Source of the DNA: Serinicoccus kebangsaanensis | Lineage (GTDB): Bacteria > Actinomycetota > Actinomycetes > Actinomycetales > Dermatophilaceae | Assembly: GCF_008919445.1 (NCBI RefSeq) | Contig: NZ_VSLG01000008.1 | Location: 1 to 64,000, forward strand | Length of the DNA: 64,000 bases | Direction: 5' to 3' | Part shown: one piece after another, positions 37,521 to 45,227 of the stretch | Numbering within the stretch: the first letter of the stretch is position 1 | Layout of the letters: each line of letters begins with the position of its first letter | Notes under the pieces: generated by a model | Database searches by the model: none | What the model was told of the DNA's origin: nothing | The model's input: only the letters and a program-made list of their open reading frames with translations | Translations under genes and position numbers: made by a program

Positions 37521-39821
37521 GTGAGCACCGCCCTGTACCGCCGCTACCGACCCGAGTCCTTCGCCGACGTCATCGGTCAGGAGCACGTCACCGAGCCGCT
37601 CATGCAGGCGCTGCGCGCGGAGCGGGTCAACCACGCCTATCTCTTCTCCGGCCCGCGCGGGTGCGGCAAGACCACCAGCGCCCGCATCCTCGCCCGGTGC
37701 CTGAACTGCGACCAGGGGCCGACCCCGGAGCCGTGCGGCAGCTGCGAGTCGTGCGTCGCCCTGGCGCGCGACGGTGCCGGCTCGGTCGACGTCATCGAGA
37801 TCGACGCCGCCAGCCACGGCCGGGTCGACGACACCCGTGAGCTGCGGGAGCGGGCGGCCTTCGGGCCGGCCACGGCGCGCTACAAGATCTACATCATCGA
37901 CGAGGCCCACATGGTCAGCCGGGAGGGCTTCAACTCCCTGCTCAAGATCGTCGAGGAGCCCCCGCCGCACGTGAAGTTCATCTTCGCCACGACGGAGCCG
38001 GAGAAGGTGCTGGCGACCATCCGCTCCCGGACCCACCACTACCCCTTCCACCTGGTCCCGCCACAGCGGCTCACGGCATACCTCGAGCAGCTGTGCCAGA
38101 CCGAGGGCGTGGCGCTGGAGCCCGGGGTGCTGTCCTTCGTGACCCGCGCGGGCGGGGGGTCGGTCCGGGACTCGCTGTCGGTGCTCGACCAGCTGATCTC
38201 CGGTGCCGCCGAGGGCGGCCTGACCTACGAGCGCACCGCCGCCCTGCTGGGCTTCACCGACGTCGAGCTGCTGGATGCCGTGGTCGAGGGCGTGGCCGCG
38301 CGGGACGCCGCGACCGTCTTCGAGCAGATCGACCGGGTGATGGAGTCGGGGCACGACCCGCGCCGGTTCGTCGAGGACCTGCTGGAGCGCTACCGCGACC
38401 TCATCGTCCTCGCGGCCGCGGGCGACCGGGCCGGCGGCCTGCTGCCCGGCCTGCCCGAGGACCAGGTGGAGCGGATGCGCCGCCAGGCGCAGGGTTACGG
38501 CTCCGCGGGGCTCTCCCGGGCCGGCGACCTGGTCAGCCGCGGCCTGTCCGACATGACCGGCGCGGTGTCCTACCGGCTGATGCTGGAGCTGCTCGCGGCC
38601 CGGCTGCTGCTGCCGGCGGCCCAGGGCGAGGACGGCTTCGGCACCCGGCTGGACCGGATCGAGCGCAGGCTGGGCGCGGGCGGGTCGGCGGAGCGGGAGG
38701 CCGCCCCGCCGAGGTCGAGGTCCGCCGCGGCGCCGGCCGAGGTCCCGCAGGAGGAGTCGACCCCGCCGCCGGCCCCCACCCAGCAGGAGGAGCCGGCCCC
38801 GCAGCCCGCCGACACCCAGCAGCCGGGCCAGCTCGACACCGCTGCCGTGCGGCGCCAGTGGCCGGAGATCATCGCCGCGGTCCGACAGATCAGCCGCCGC
38901 ACCGCCGGGGCGCTGGAGTCCATCCAGGTCGTCGACTACGACGGACGACGGCTGCTGGTCGGTATGCCCGACGAACGGTGGGTCCGTCACTTCATGGGGA
39001 CCTCCAACGAGGAGGCGCTGCGCCAGGGCGTGCTGGACGCGCTGGCCCTGGACACCACGATCGAGGCGACCGTCCTCGGTGGCGATGGCGACGGCGGGCC
39101 GGGCCCTGGCCCGGGTGGTGGTCCAGGGCCGTCGGGTCCGGAGCACTCCGGCCCGGGGCCGTCGGGAGGCGGCCCGGGGCCGTCGGGCGCGGGGTCTGCT
39201 GCGGGCCCTGAGTCCGGGGCAGCCCCTGGGACAGGGGCACACCCCGAGCCGGCAGATCCTGACCCCGGCGCGGATCCCGGGCCGGAGGACGAGCCCGCGC
39301 CGCCCGAGGCGAGCGGGGGCATACCGGAGCAGGTGCCGGACGAGCCGATGCGCGGCCGCATCCGCACCCGGGCCGGCCAGGCGGCGCCCTCGGGCGAGCA
39401 GTCGGCAGCGGCACCGGTGCGGGTGCGGGGTCGTCGCGGCGGCGCCACCGCCCCGCCGGCCGCCGACGAGGCGGGGTCGTCCGGCCCCGAGACGTCGCTC
39501 GCCGAGCAGCTGGGGGCGACGCCGGGTCGCGCCACCGACCGGGGCGACGAGGCTGAGTGGTCGACGCGGGCGTCCGGTGCGGGCGCACCCGCCTGGGCCA
39601 CCGAGGACGTCGCCCCCCAGCCCGACCGACCGCCGGAGGACACCGCCGCAGCCTCGCCCCCGGAGCAGCCCTCGGCCGCGCCGGCCCAGCGCGCTCCTGG
39701 TGGCGACGCCCCGAGCGACGACGACGAGGACCTCGCGACCTCCGGCACGGTGGGGCAGCCGGTGGTCGAGAACGTCCTGGGCGGTACTGTCATCGCCATC
39801 AACGACGATCCCGTGGCGTGA
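37521..39821 (+). CDS. dnaX: DNA polymerase III subunits gamma and tau DnaX
   Basis: The clamp-loader ATPase and organiser of the replicative polymerase. The 766-aa protein starts [22 protein letters not shown]; Walker A is [10 protein letters not shown] with Lys50, the zinc module is the four-Cys cluster at about residues 60-80, and Walker B with sensor is [26 protein letters not shown]. The DnaX core runs to about residue 370. The rest is a very long, Pro/Gly/Ala/Glu-rich tail with repeated GPGPSGG-like units (about residues 510-560), interrupted by a short conserved block ([20 protein letters not shown]...EALRQGV), the tau domain III-V-like polymerase-binding part. No slippery frameshift signal is evident. 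Confidence 0.95.
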   Translation: MSTALYRRYRPESFADVIGQEHVTEPLMQALRAERVNHAYLFSGPRGCGKTTSARILARCLNCDQGPTPEPCGSCESCVALARDGAGSVDVIEIDAASHGRVDDTRELRERAAFGPATARYKIYIIDEAHMVSREGFNSLLKIVEEPPPHVKFIFATTEPEKVLATIRSRTHHYPFHLVPPQRLTAYLEQLCQTEGVALEPGVLSFVTRAGGGSVRDSLSVLDQLISGAAEGGLTYERTAALLGFTDVELLDAVVEGVAARDAATVFEQIDRVMESGHDPRRFVEDLLERYRDLIVLAAAGDRAGGLLPGLPEDQVERMRRQAQGYGSAGLSRAGDLVSRGLSDMTGAVSYRLMLELLAARLLLPAAQGEDGFGTRLDRIERRLGAGGSAEREAAPPRSRSAAAPAEVPQEESTPPPAPTQQEEPAPQPADTQQPGQLDTAAVRRQWPEIIAAVRQISRRTAGALESIQVVDYDGRRLLVGMPDERWVRHFMGTSNEEALRQGVLDALALDTTIEATVLGGDGDGGPGPGPGGGPGPSGPEHSGPGPSGGGPGPSGAGSAAGPESGAAPGTGAHPEPADPDPGADPGPEDEPAPPEASGGIPEQVPDEPMRGRIRTRAGQAAPSGEQSAAAPVRVRGRRGGATAPPAADEAGSSGPETSLAEQLGATPGRATDRGDEAEWSTRASGAGAPAWATEDVAPQPDRPPEDTAAASPPEQPSAAPAQRAPGGDAPSDDDEDLATSGTVGQPVVENVLGGTVIAINDDPVA

Positions 39822-39834
39822 GGACGGCCCGAGC

Positions 39835-40509
39835 ATGATCTACGAGCTGCTCCATCCCGTGGTGACGCCGCTCGCCACCGCGATCTGGCGCCCGGAGGTG
39901 CTCGGCCGGGAGAACGTCCCCATGGACGGCCCGGTGGTCCTCGCGAGCAACCACCGGTCGTTCATCGACAGCCTGGTCATCCCGCTGACCGCCCCGCGGC
40001 AGGTGGCCTTCCTGGCCAAGTCGGAGTACTTCACCGGCACCGGGGTGCGCGGCTGGATCAGCCGCGAGTGGTTCACCGGCGTCGGCTCCATCCCGGTCGA
40101 CCGGGACGACACCCGCGCCGCGCAGAAGTCGCTGGACCTCGCGCTCGCCCACCTGCGCGGTGGAGGGGCGTTCGGCATCTACCCGGAGGGGACCCGCTCC
40201 CGCGACGGGCGGCTCTACCGCGGCAAGACCGGGGTGGCCTGGCTCGCGCTGGAGGCCGGGTGCCCGATCGTCCCCGTCGGGCTGCAGGGCACCCAGGACA
40301 TCCAGCCGGTCGGCTCACGCCTTCCCCGGCGCGCCAAGGTGCGCGTCGAGTTCGGCGAGCCGATCGAGGTCGTCGGCCGGTTCGACGGCGTGCCGCAGGG
40401 TCGGGCCCGTCGCGAGCTGACCGACGAGGTCATGGAGCGCATCCTGGCGATGTCCGGCCAGGAATGGGCCGGGGAGTATGCCCAGCGCTCCGGCGACGCT
40501 CCGGCCTGA
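39835..40509 (+). CDS. plsC: 1-acyl-sn-glycerol-3-phosphate acyltransferase (PlsC family)
   Basis: Transfers a second acyl chain onto lysophosphatidate on the cytoplasmic face of the membrane. The 224-aa product has motif I NHRSFID (His40-x4-Asp45), motif II region [10 protein letters not shown], motif [16 protein letters not shown] and motif [13 protein letters not shown], so all four acyltransferase blocks are present. A hydrophobic N-terminal stretch ([13 protein letters not shown]) may associate with the membrane. It starts 13 bases after the dnaX stop and is probably in the same transcript; the ATG 39835 has only a weak GAGG upstream. Several paralogues are usual in actinobacteria, so the specific acceptor is uncertain. 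Confidence 0.92.
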   Translation: MIYELLHPVVTPLATAIWRPEVLGRENVPMDGPVVLASNHRSFIDSLVIPLTAPRQVAFLAKSEYFTGTGVRGWISREWFTGVGSIPVDRDDTRAAQKSLDLALAHLRGGGAFGIYPEGTRSRDGRLYRGKTGVAWLALEAGCPIVPVGLQGTQDIQPVGSRLPRRAKVRVEFGEPIEVVGRFDGVPQGRARRELTDEVMERILAMSGQEWAGEYAQRSGDAPA

Positions 40510-40527
40510 GCGCGAGCCTCAGCGCCC

Positions 40528-40636
40528 CGTCATCTGGCATCCCTTCCTCGTCTGAGAGCCCCTTCGTCACCTGGCAGCCCCCTCGAGCAGGCTGTCAGTG
40601 GGCGTTCCCGGCTGTCAGTCGACCTCCGGGCTGTGC
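40528..40636. repeat. degenerate short-unit array with opposed halves, plsC-recR gap
   Basis: Three related units on one side (CTGGCATCCC near 40532, CTGAGAGCCC near 40552, CTGGCAGCCC near 40571) face three near-complements on the other (AGGCTGTCAG near 40589, CGGCTGTCAG near 40609, GGGCTGTGCG near 40628), each block with a spacing of about 17-21 bp. CACCTGGCAGCC can pair with GGCTGTCAGTG as a hairpin. It resembles the better-kept arrays elsewhere in layout but not in sequence. Confidence 0.5.
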
Positions 40637-40679
40637 GCCGACCTGGCGTGCCGGGACCGCCGCTGTCGGCGGCACGGCA

Positions 40680-40685
40680 TACAGT
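40680..40685 (+). promoter_or_regulatory. -10 element of leaderless recR
   Basis: TACAGT followed by eight bases and GTG 40694, the start of the protein VYEGVVQDL. Confidence 0.55.
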
Positions 40686-40693
40686 GCCGTGTT

Positions 40694-41308
40694 GTGTATG
40701 AAGGCGTGGTCCAGGACCTGATCGACGAGCTCGGACGGCTCCCCGGTGTCGGCCCCAAGGGCGCCCAGCGGATGGCCTTCCACCTGCTCGCCGCGGACCC
40801 GGAGGACATCACCCGGCTCGCCGAGGCGCTGCTGCAGATCCGCGAGAAGGTCCGCTTCTGCGAGGTCTGCGGCAACGTCGCCGAGGCGGAACGGTGCCGC
40901 ATCTGCCTGGACGACCGCCGAGACCCCAGCATGATCTGCGTCGTGGAGCAGAGCCAGGACGTCGCGGCGATCGAGCGCACCCGCGAGTTCCGTGGCCGCT
41001 ACCACGTGCTCGGCGGCGCCATCAACCCGATCGGTGGCGTCGGCCCGGAGGACCTGCGGGTGCGCGAGCTCGTGGCCCGGCTGGCCGACGGCGAGGTGGC
41101 CGAGGTGATCATCGCGACCGACCCCAACCTGGAGGGAGAGGCCACCGCGACCTACCTCGCGCGGCTGCTGGCCCCCTACGACGGCGTCCGGGTCAGCCGG
41201 CTCGCGTCCGGGCTCCCCGTCGGCGGCGACCTGGAGTATGCCGACGAGGTCACCCTCGGACGCGCCTTCGAGGGTCGCCGGATGATCTCCACCGGTCCGA
41301 CCGGCTGA
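40694..41308 (+). CDS. recR: recombination mediator protein RecR
   Basis: RecR works with RecO (and RecF) to load RecA on single-stranded gaps. The 204-aa product has the helix-hairpin-helix [22 protein letters not shown], the zinc finger with Cys56, Cys59, Cys68 and Cys71, the Toprim segment [17 protein letters not shown]...YHVLGG, and the C-terminal [23 protein letters not shown]. Length is standard. The usual family start MYEGVVQDL corresponds to GTG 40694, which also has a -10 element eight bases upstream; an in-frame opening 32 codons longer is not supported. Its position after dnaX matches many bacteria, here with plsC between. Confidence 0.95.
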   Translation: MYEGVVQDLIDELGRLPGVGPKGAQRMAFHLLAADPEDITRLAEALLQIREKVRFCEVCGNVAEAERCRICLDDRRDPSMICVVEQSQDVAAIERTREFRGRYHVLGGAINPIGGVGPEDLRVRELVARLADGEVAEVIIATDPNLEGEATATYLARLLAPYDGVRVSRLASGLPVGGDLEYADEVTLGRAFEGRRMISTGPTG

Positions 41309-41317
41309 CCCGACCCC

Positions 41318-41650
41318 ACCGGGCGTCGCCCGTGGTTGCCCCCAACCCCACCGAGCGTCGCCCGTGGTTGCGCCCAGCCCCACCGAGCGTCGCCCGTGGT
41401 TACCCCCAACCCCACCGAGCGCCGCCTGTGGTTACCCCCAGCCCCACCGAGCGTCGCCCGTGGTTACCCCCAACCCCACCGAGCGTCGCCCGTGGTTACC
41501 CCCAACCCCACCGAGCGTCGCCCGTGGTTACCCCCAACCCCACCGAGCGCCGCCTGTGGTTACCCCAACCCCACCGAGCGTCGCCCGTGGTTGCGCCCAG
41601 CCCCACCGGGCGTCGCCTGTGGTTGCTCTCCCATCCCACCGGGTCGTCGC
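41318..41650 (+). repeat. 32-bp-period repeat array, at least ten units, single orientation
   Basis: This occupies the 384-bp gap between recR and the DUF5063 gene. The core ACCGAGCGTCGCCCGTGGTT occurs at 41318, 41350, 41382, 41414, 41446, 41478, 41510, 41542, 41573 and 41605, with a decayed eleventh at 41638. Spacing is 32 bp throughout except one 31-bp step. Spacers are about 11 bp of C-rich sequence (ACCCCCAACCCC and variants). Unit substitutions are mainly GTC to GCC and CC to CT within the core. Same family as 13269 and 42259. Confidence 0.92.
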
Positions 41651-41680
41651 TCGGTCCGGGTGTGTGACCCGATTTGCCCG

Positions 41681-41686
41681 TAGGGT
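41681..41686 (+). promoter_or_regulatory. -10 element of the leaderless DUF5063 gene
   Basis: TAGGGT followed by six bases and ATG 41693, directly downstream of the repeat array. Confidence 0.6.
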
Positions 41687-41692
41687 GGGGGC

Positions 41693-42256
41693 ATGGTCGA
41701 TGACGACTGGGCCCAGCCGGCCCAGGACATGCACGCCGAGGTGGCGGCCTACTTCACCAGCCTCGAGGAGGTGGCCTCCGGGGGCGCGGCGGAGACAGCG
41801 TTGCCGCTGCTGCTGCTGAGCGTGGGCCAGCTCTGCTCGGCCGGCGCCCGACTGGGTGCGTTGGTGGACGTGGTGCCGCGGGAGCGGTTCGAACCGGATG
41901 CCGGCCCGGACGCCGACCTGGAACGGATCCGGGAGAGCCTGCACGGACTGCTGGGCGGCCTGGACGACTACTGCGACCTGGAGGACCCGGTGATCACCGG
42001 CGAGGTCACCCGCGGATCACTCACCGACGACCTCGTCGCCGTGGCCGCCGACCTCGCGCACGGCCAGGAGCACTACCTCGCGGGTCGTCCGACCGAGGCG
42101 ATGTGGTGGTGGCAGTTCAGCTACCTCTCGTCCTGGGGCGAGCGCGCCGCCTCGGCGCTGCGCGTGCTGCATACCCTCCTCGCGCACGTGCGCCTCGACG
42201 CCGACGACGAAGAGGTCATGGAGGCCGAGCTCGCCGCCCTTCACGGCACGACCTGA
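41693..42256 (+). CDS. DUF5063-domain protein
   Basis: A 187-aa soluble, mostly helical, acidic protein of the DUF5063 family, which in many actinobacteria lies next to recR. Recognisable parts are the N-terminal QDMHAEVAAYFTSLEEVASG, ALPLLLLSVGQLCSAGARLGALVDVVP, the acidic middle LDDYCDLEDP and the C-terminal EAMWWWQFSYLSSWGERAASALRVLHTLL. The function is not known. What is special is the setting: array units in the forward orientation stand upstream (41318-41650) and units of the same family in inverted orientation follow directly after the stop (42259-42407). It is transcribed from its own leaderless promoter just after the upstream array. Confidence 0.88.
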   Translation: MVDDDWAQPAQDMHAEVAAYFTSLEEVASGGAAETALPLLLLSVGQLCSAGARLGALVDVVPRERFEPDAGPDADLERIRESLHGLLGGLDDYCDLEDPVITGEVTRGSLTDDLVAVAADLAHGQEHYLAGRPTEAMWWWQFSYLSSWGERAASALRVLHTLLAHVRLDADDEEVMEAELAALHGTT

Positions 42257-42258
42257 GG

Positions 42259-42407
42259 CCACCACAAGCGACGCCCGGTCGCCTCAGGGACAACCACACG
42301 CGACGCCCGGTCGCCTCAGGGACAACCACACGCGACGCTCGGTGGGCTCAAGAGCAACCACACGCGACGCTCGGTGGGGTCAGGGACGACCACAGGCGAC
42401 GCCCGGT
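42259..42407 (-). repeat. 32-bp-period repeat array, five inverted units
   Basis: The inverted core (CAACCACACGCGACGCTCGG and variants) starts at 42259, 42291, 42323, 42355 and 42387, exactly 32 bp apart. It fills the 155 bp between the convergent DUF5063 and mnhG genes, whose stop codons lie within five bases of its ends. Spacers are of the type CGCCTCAGGGA. Confidence 0.92.
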
Positions 42408-42411
42408 GGGG

Positions 42412-42750
42412 TCAGGCGAGGTCGTTCGGGTCGGTCGCCGGGTCCAGCTGCGCACCCGAGCGGTATGCCGCGCGACCCAGCGCGTTGGAGGCGACCGAGC
42501 TCATGATGATGAAGCCGGCGATCGCCACGAACAGCTTGATCAGGTCGACCACGTCGAAGCCGTGCACCCAGACGTGGTGCACGTAGACCCCGGTGACCAT
42601 CCACGGGACACCCATGCCGGTCGCGCCCGAGAGCACGTTGATCCGGGACAGGCCGTCGCGGGCGCGCAGCATGGCCCAGGCGCTGGTCAGCACGAAGAGC
42701 GCACCGCCGATGCACAGCACGCCGATGACGAGGGTCAGCACGATGCTCAT
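42412..42750 (-). CDS. mnhG: Na+/H+ antiporter subunit MnhG/MrpG
   Basis: A 112-aa membrane subunit of the Mrp cation/proton antiporter. Three hydrophobic segments are visible: IVLTLVIGVLCIGGALFVLTSAWAML, GVPWMVTGVYVHHVWV (weak) and LIKLFVAIAGFIIMSSVASNALGRAAYRSG, the last with the family ending. RDGLSRINVLSGATGMG matches the conserved loop with the PDxYxRxH-like region in a modified form. Start ATG 42750 overlaps the mnhF end by four bases. It is the last gene of a six-gene operon that runs from 48208; the transcript ends at the inverted repeat array. Confidence 0.92.
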   Translation of the reverse strand: MSIVLTLVIGVLCIGGALFVLTSAWAMLRARDGLSRINVLSGATGMGVPWMVTGVYVHHVWVHGFDVVDLIKLFVAIAGFIIMSSVASNALGRAAYRSGAQLDPATDPNDLA

Positions 42751-43007
42751 CGGCGCCCCCTGGTGAGGATGCGCGCGAGCGAGACGGTGGCGAGGATGCC
42801 CACGAGGGCCGCCAGGGACGCGACGTCCAGCAGCACGATGGACTCCGCCGCCATCCCGATCATGAGGAAGATCCCGACCGCGCAGAAGTAGACGAGGTCG
42901 CTGACCGCAGCCACCGACGCGTCGTCCCGGGCGGTCATGACCCGGACCAGCCCGAGCACCGCGGCGAGCAGCAGGATCGCGACGGTGGTCCACACGATGA
43001 CGCTCAT
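42747..43007 (-). CDS. mnhF: Na+/H+ antiporter subunit MnhF/MrpF
   Basis: An 86-aa subunit with three membrane helices (VIVWTTVAILLLAAVLGLVRVM, DLVYFCAVGIFLMIGMAAESIVLLDVASLAALVGILATVSLARIL). Length and the ARDDASVAAVSDL loop, a variant of the usual G-P-x-x-x-D-R-V segment, fit MrpF. It overlaps mnhE and mnhG by four bases on each side. MrpF is a small but necessary part of the complex in other bacteria. Confidence 0.92.
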   Translation of the reverse strand: MSVIVWTTVAILLLAAVLGLVRVMTARDDASVAAVSDLVYFCAVGIFLMIGMAAESIVLLDVASLAALVGILATVSLARILTRGRR

Positions 43008-43381
43008 GACGGCTCCACCTCCATCGCACGGTCGCTGCGCTGCCGGCCGCGGGTCATCACCAGCAGCCGTCGCTCCATGTCGCGCAGGTCGGCGACGACC
43101 TCGTCCCGGTCCTGCCCGTAGAGGGCGTGGACGTAGAGCGTCGGCGGCGACTCACCGGTGCGGGGGGCGATGCCGACGGTGATCGTGCCTGGCGTGATGG
43201 TGATCGAGGACGCCATGGTGCTGATCTCCAGGTCCGTCTCGCAGTGCAGCGGCAGCGCGACGATGGCCGGGGACATCCGCAGCCCGGGTGTCACCACGTC
43301 GGCGCCGATGCGGAGCGCCCCACGGACGACCTCGGCGGCCAACCACCCGCCGTAGACGACGGTGCGCACGGGGTTGAGCAT
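43004..43381 (-). CDS. mnhE: Na+/H+ antiporter subunit MnhE/MrpE, short form
   Basis: A 125-aa subunit, shorter than the usual 155-170. It starts at VRTVVYGGWLAAEVVRGALRIGADVVTP, the amphipathic second part of the family, and keeps the cytoplasmic domain with MASSITITPGTITVGI and LYVHALYG. The N-terminal membrane helices found in canonical MrpE are missing, and no upstream in-frame start exists because the gene overlaps mnhD by one base. Since the operon is otherwise intact, the short form is probably normal for this lineage rather than a damaged gene. Confidence 0.9.
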   Translation of the reverse strand: MLNPVRTVVYGGWLAAEVVRGALRIGADVVTPGLRMSPAIVALPLHCETDLEISTMASSITITPGTITVGIAPRTGESPPTLYVHALYGQDRDEVVADLRDMERRLLVMTRGRQRSDRAMEVEPS

Positions 43382-44898
43382 CAGCCGATCACCGCCTCGA
43401 CGTAGGGCGCGAGGTCCACCAGCCCGGCGGCCGCGCGGGAGGTGACCTCCATGATCGGGCCGGCCAGCACGAACATCGTCAGCTGGGTGACCACGAGCAC
43501 GGCCATCGGTGCCATCAGCCGGGGGGTCACCCGGACGTCGTCGGTGAGCGTCGTCTTGGCGCCGCGCCCGGTCTCCGGCGAGTCAGGGAGGTAGTCCTCC
43601 ATGTCCGGGCCCCAGAACACGCCCACCCACAGCCGCTGCATGGCCACCAGCGAGCCCAGCGCCCCGACGCAGATGAGGGTGATGAAGACGGCCTGCCAGG
43701 CTCCCCCGGCCTGGGCCGCCGCCTGCACCAGCCCGACCTTGCCGAAGAAACCCGAGCTCGGGGGCAGCCCGATGAGCGACATCAGCGCGAGGGCATACCC
43801 GATCGTCAGGATCCGGTCCCGCCGGATGATGCCGGACAACCGCTCGTAGCGCCCGGAGCCGTAGGTCTGCTCTATCGCCCCGGCACCCAGGATGAGCGCC
43901 CCCATCGTGATGATGTGGTGGATCATGTAGAAGATGCCCGCCGCCAGCGAGAACTGCGTGAACAGCAGCAGCCCGAGCAGGATGTGCCCGACCCCGGCGA
44001 CCATCTGCCAGGACAGCGCCCGGCGCATCACCCGCTCGCCGAAGGTGCTGTAGGACCCGACGACGAGGGACAGCCCGACGAGCACGGCCAGCACCATGAT
44101 CCACGGCGGCTGCCCCTCGTAGAGCGTCGACGTGATGCGGTAGAGGGCATACAGCGCGACCTTGGTGTGCAGCGCCGAGAAGAGCCCCATCACGGCGGCC
44201 GAGGTGGCGGGGTAGCTGCGCGGCAGCCACGTGTGCATGGGGACCACGGCCGCCTTGATCGACAGCGCCAGCAGCACCACGCCCGAGCTGAGCATGGTGC
44301 GCGGGTCCGTGCCGGCGCCCACGAGCAGCGCCAGGTTCACCGTCTCTGCGGTGGCGTAGACCAGGCCCACGCCGATGAGCAGGATGGTGCTGGTGAGCAG
44401 GTTCACCACGACGAAGGTGCGCCCCACCCCGAGCCGGCGCCAGGTGCCGGTCACCGCGATGAGGGCGTAGCTGGGCAGCAGCATGACCTCGACGAAGACG
44501 AACAGGTTGAACAGGTCCCCGGTGAGGAAGGCGCCGTTCACGCCACCGAGCAGCATGAGCACCAGCGGCGTCACCAGGCGGTAGCGGTTCTCCCCCGTGA
44601 TGGTCATGAAGACCAGGCACATGAGCACGGTGAACGAGGTCACCAGGATCATCAGCGCGCTGAACGTGTCCGACACGAACGGGATCGCGACGCCCGGCAC
44701 GAAGGCACCGACGTTGTCGGCGAGCACGGGCGTCTCGCGGTGCTGCAGCAGCAGGTCCAGCCCGGCGGCACCGGTGAGCACGGGTATGCCCAGGAGCCAG
44801 GCACGCTGCCACACCAGGTTGCGCCACAGCACGGTGGCGGCGGCCGCCGCGATCGGGATCGCGGCCAGCAGCGGGAGCAGGGCTGCGGTCATGATCAT
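43381..44898 (-). CDS. mnhD: Na+/H+ antiporter subunit MnhD/MrpD
   Basis: A 505-aa proton-translocating subunit homologous to complex I NuoN/NuoM. About fourteen hydrophobic segments are spread along it. The key transmembrane Glu in LFVFVEVMLLPSYALIAV and the Lys in ALSIKAAVVPMHTWLP, the latter followed by the family hairpin AYPATSAAVMG-type segment (SYPATSAAVMGLFSALHTKVALYALYR), are present, so proton relay residues are intact. IGLPPSSGFFGKVGLVQAA marks the C-terminal half. Its start overlaps the mnhC stop by four bases. Confidence 0.94.
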   Translation of the reverse strand: MIMTAALLPLLAAIPIAAAAATVLWRNLVWQRAWLLGIPVLTGAAGLDLLLQHRETPVLADNVGAFVPGVAIPFVSDTFSALMILVTSFTVLMCLVFMTITGENRYRLVTPLVLMLLGGVNGAFLTGDLFNLFVFVEVMLLPSYALIAVTGTWRRLGVGRTFVVVNLLTSTILLIGVGLVYATAETVNLALLVGAGTDPRTMLSSGVVLLALSIKAAVVPMHTWLPRSYPATSAAVMGLFSALHTKVALYALYRITSTLYEGQPPWIMVLAVLVGLSLVVGSYSTFGERVMRRALSWQMVAGVGHILLGLLLFTQFSLAAGIFYMIHHIITMGALILGAGAIEQTYGSGRYERLSGIIRRDRILTIGYALALMSLIGLPPSSGFFGKVGLVQAAAQAGGAWQAVFITLICVGALGSLVAMQRLWVGVFWGPDMEDYLPDSPETGRGAKTTLTDDVRVTPRLMAPMAVLVVTQLTMFVLAGPIMEVTSRAAAGLVDLAPYVEAVIG

Positions 44899-45227
44899 CG
44901 GCGGTGCGTCTCCCCGGTCTCGGGCATCCGCTTGGTGTCGTCGTTGTGCCCGATCACGGCCATGGCGAGCATGAGCACGGTGACGGCGAGCGCGATGACG
45001 ATCGCGGTCAGGACGAAGGCCTGCGGCAGCGGGTCGCCGGCGTCCTCCACGCCGGTGCGGCTGGGCAGCGGCTCACCACGCCAGGCGGTCACCCCCGCGG
45101 ACAGGATGAGCAGGTTGGCGGCGTGCGCCAGCAGGGCCAGGCCGAAGATGATCCGGACCATGCCCCGCTGGAGCATGAGGTAGATCGCCCCCGCCGTGAG
45201 GACGCCGATGGTGATGGGCAGGATCAT
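44895..45227 (-). CDS. mnhC: Na+/H+ antiporter subunit MnhC/MrpC
   Basis: A 110-aa, three-helix subunit homologous to NuoK. It has ILPITIGVLTAGAIYLML, RIIFGLALLAHAANLLILSAG and DPLPQAFVLTAIVIALAVTVLMLAMAV, including the DPxxQALVLTAIVI-type signature. The ATG 45227 overlaps the mnhA stop by four bases; a much longer in-frame opening upstream is a shadow of mnhA. Length matches the family. Confidence 0.94.
   Translation of the reverse strand: MILPITIGVLTAGAIYLMLQRGMVRIIFGLALLAHAANLLILSAGVTAWRGEPLPSRTGVEDAGDPLPQAFVLTAIVIALAVTVLMLAMAVIGHNDDTKRMPETGETHRR

Noticed and set aside
41309-41692. A coding region across the repeat array
   Set aside because: Long open frames (Pro-Thr-Glu-Arg-Arg-type peptides) arise because 32 bp is not a multiple of three and the repeat has no stop codon in most frames; several frames are open at once, with no ribosome binding site or family similarity.
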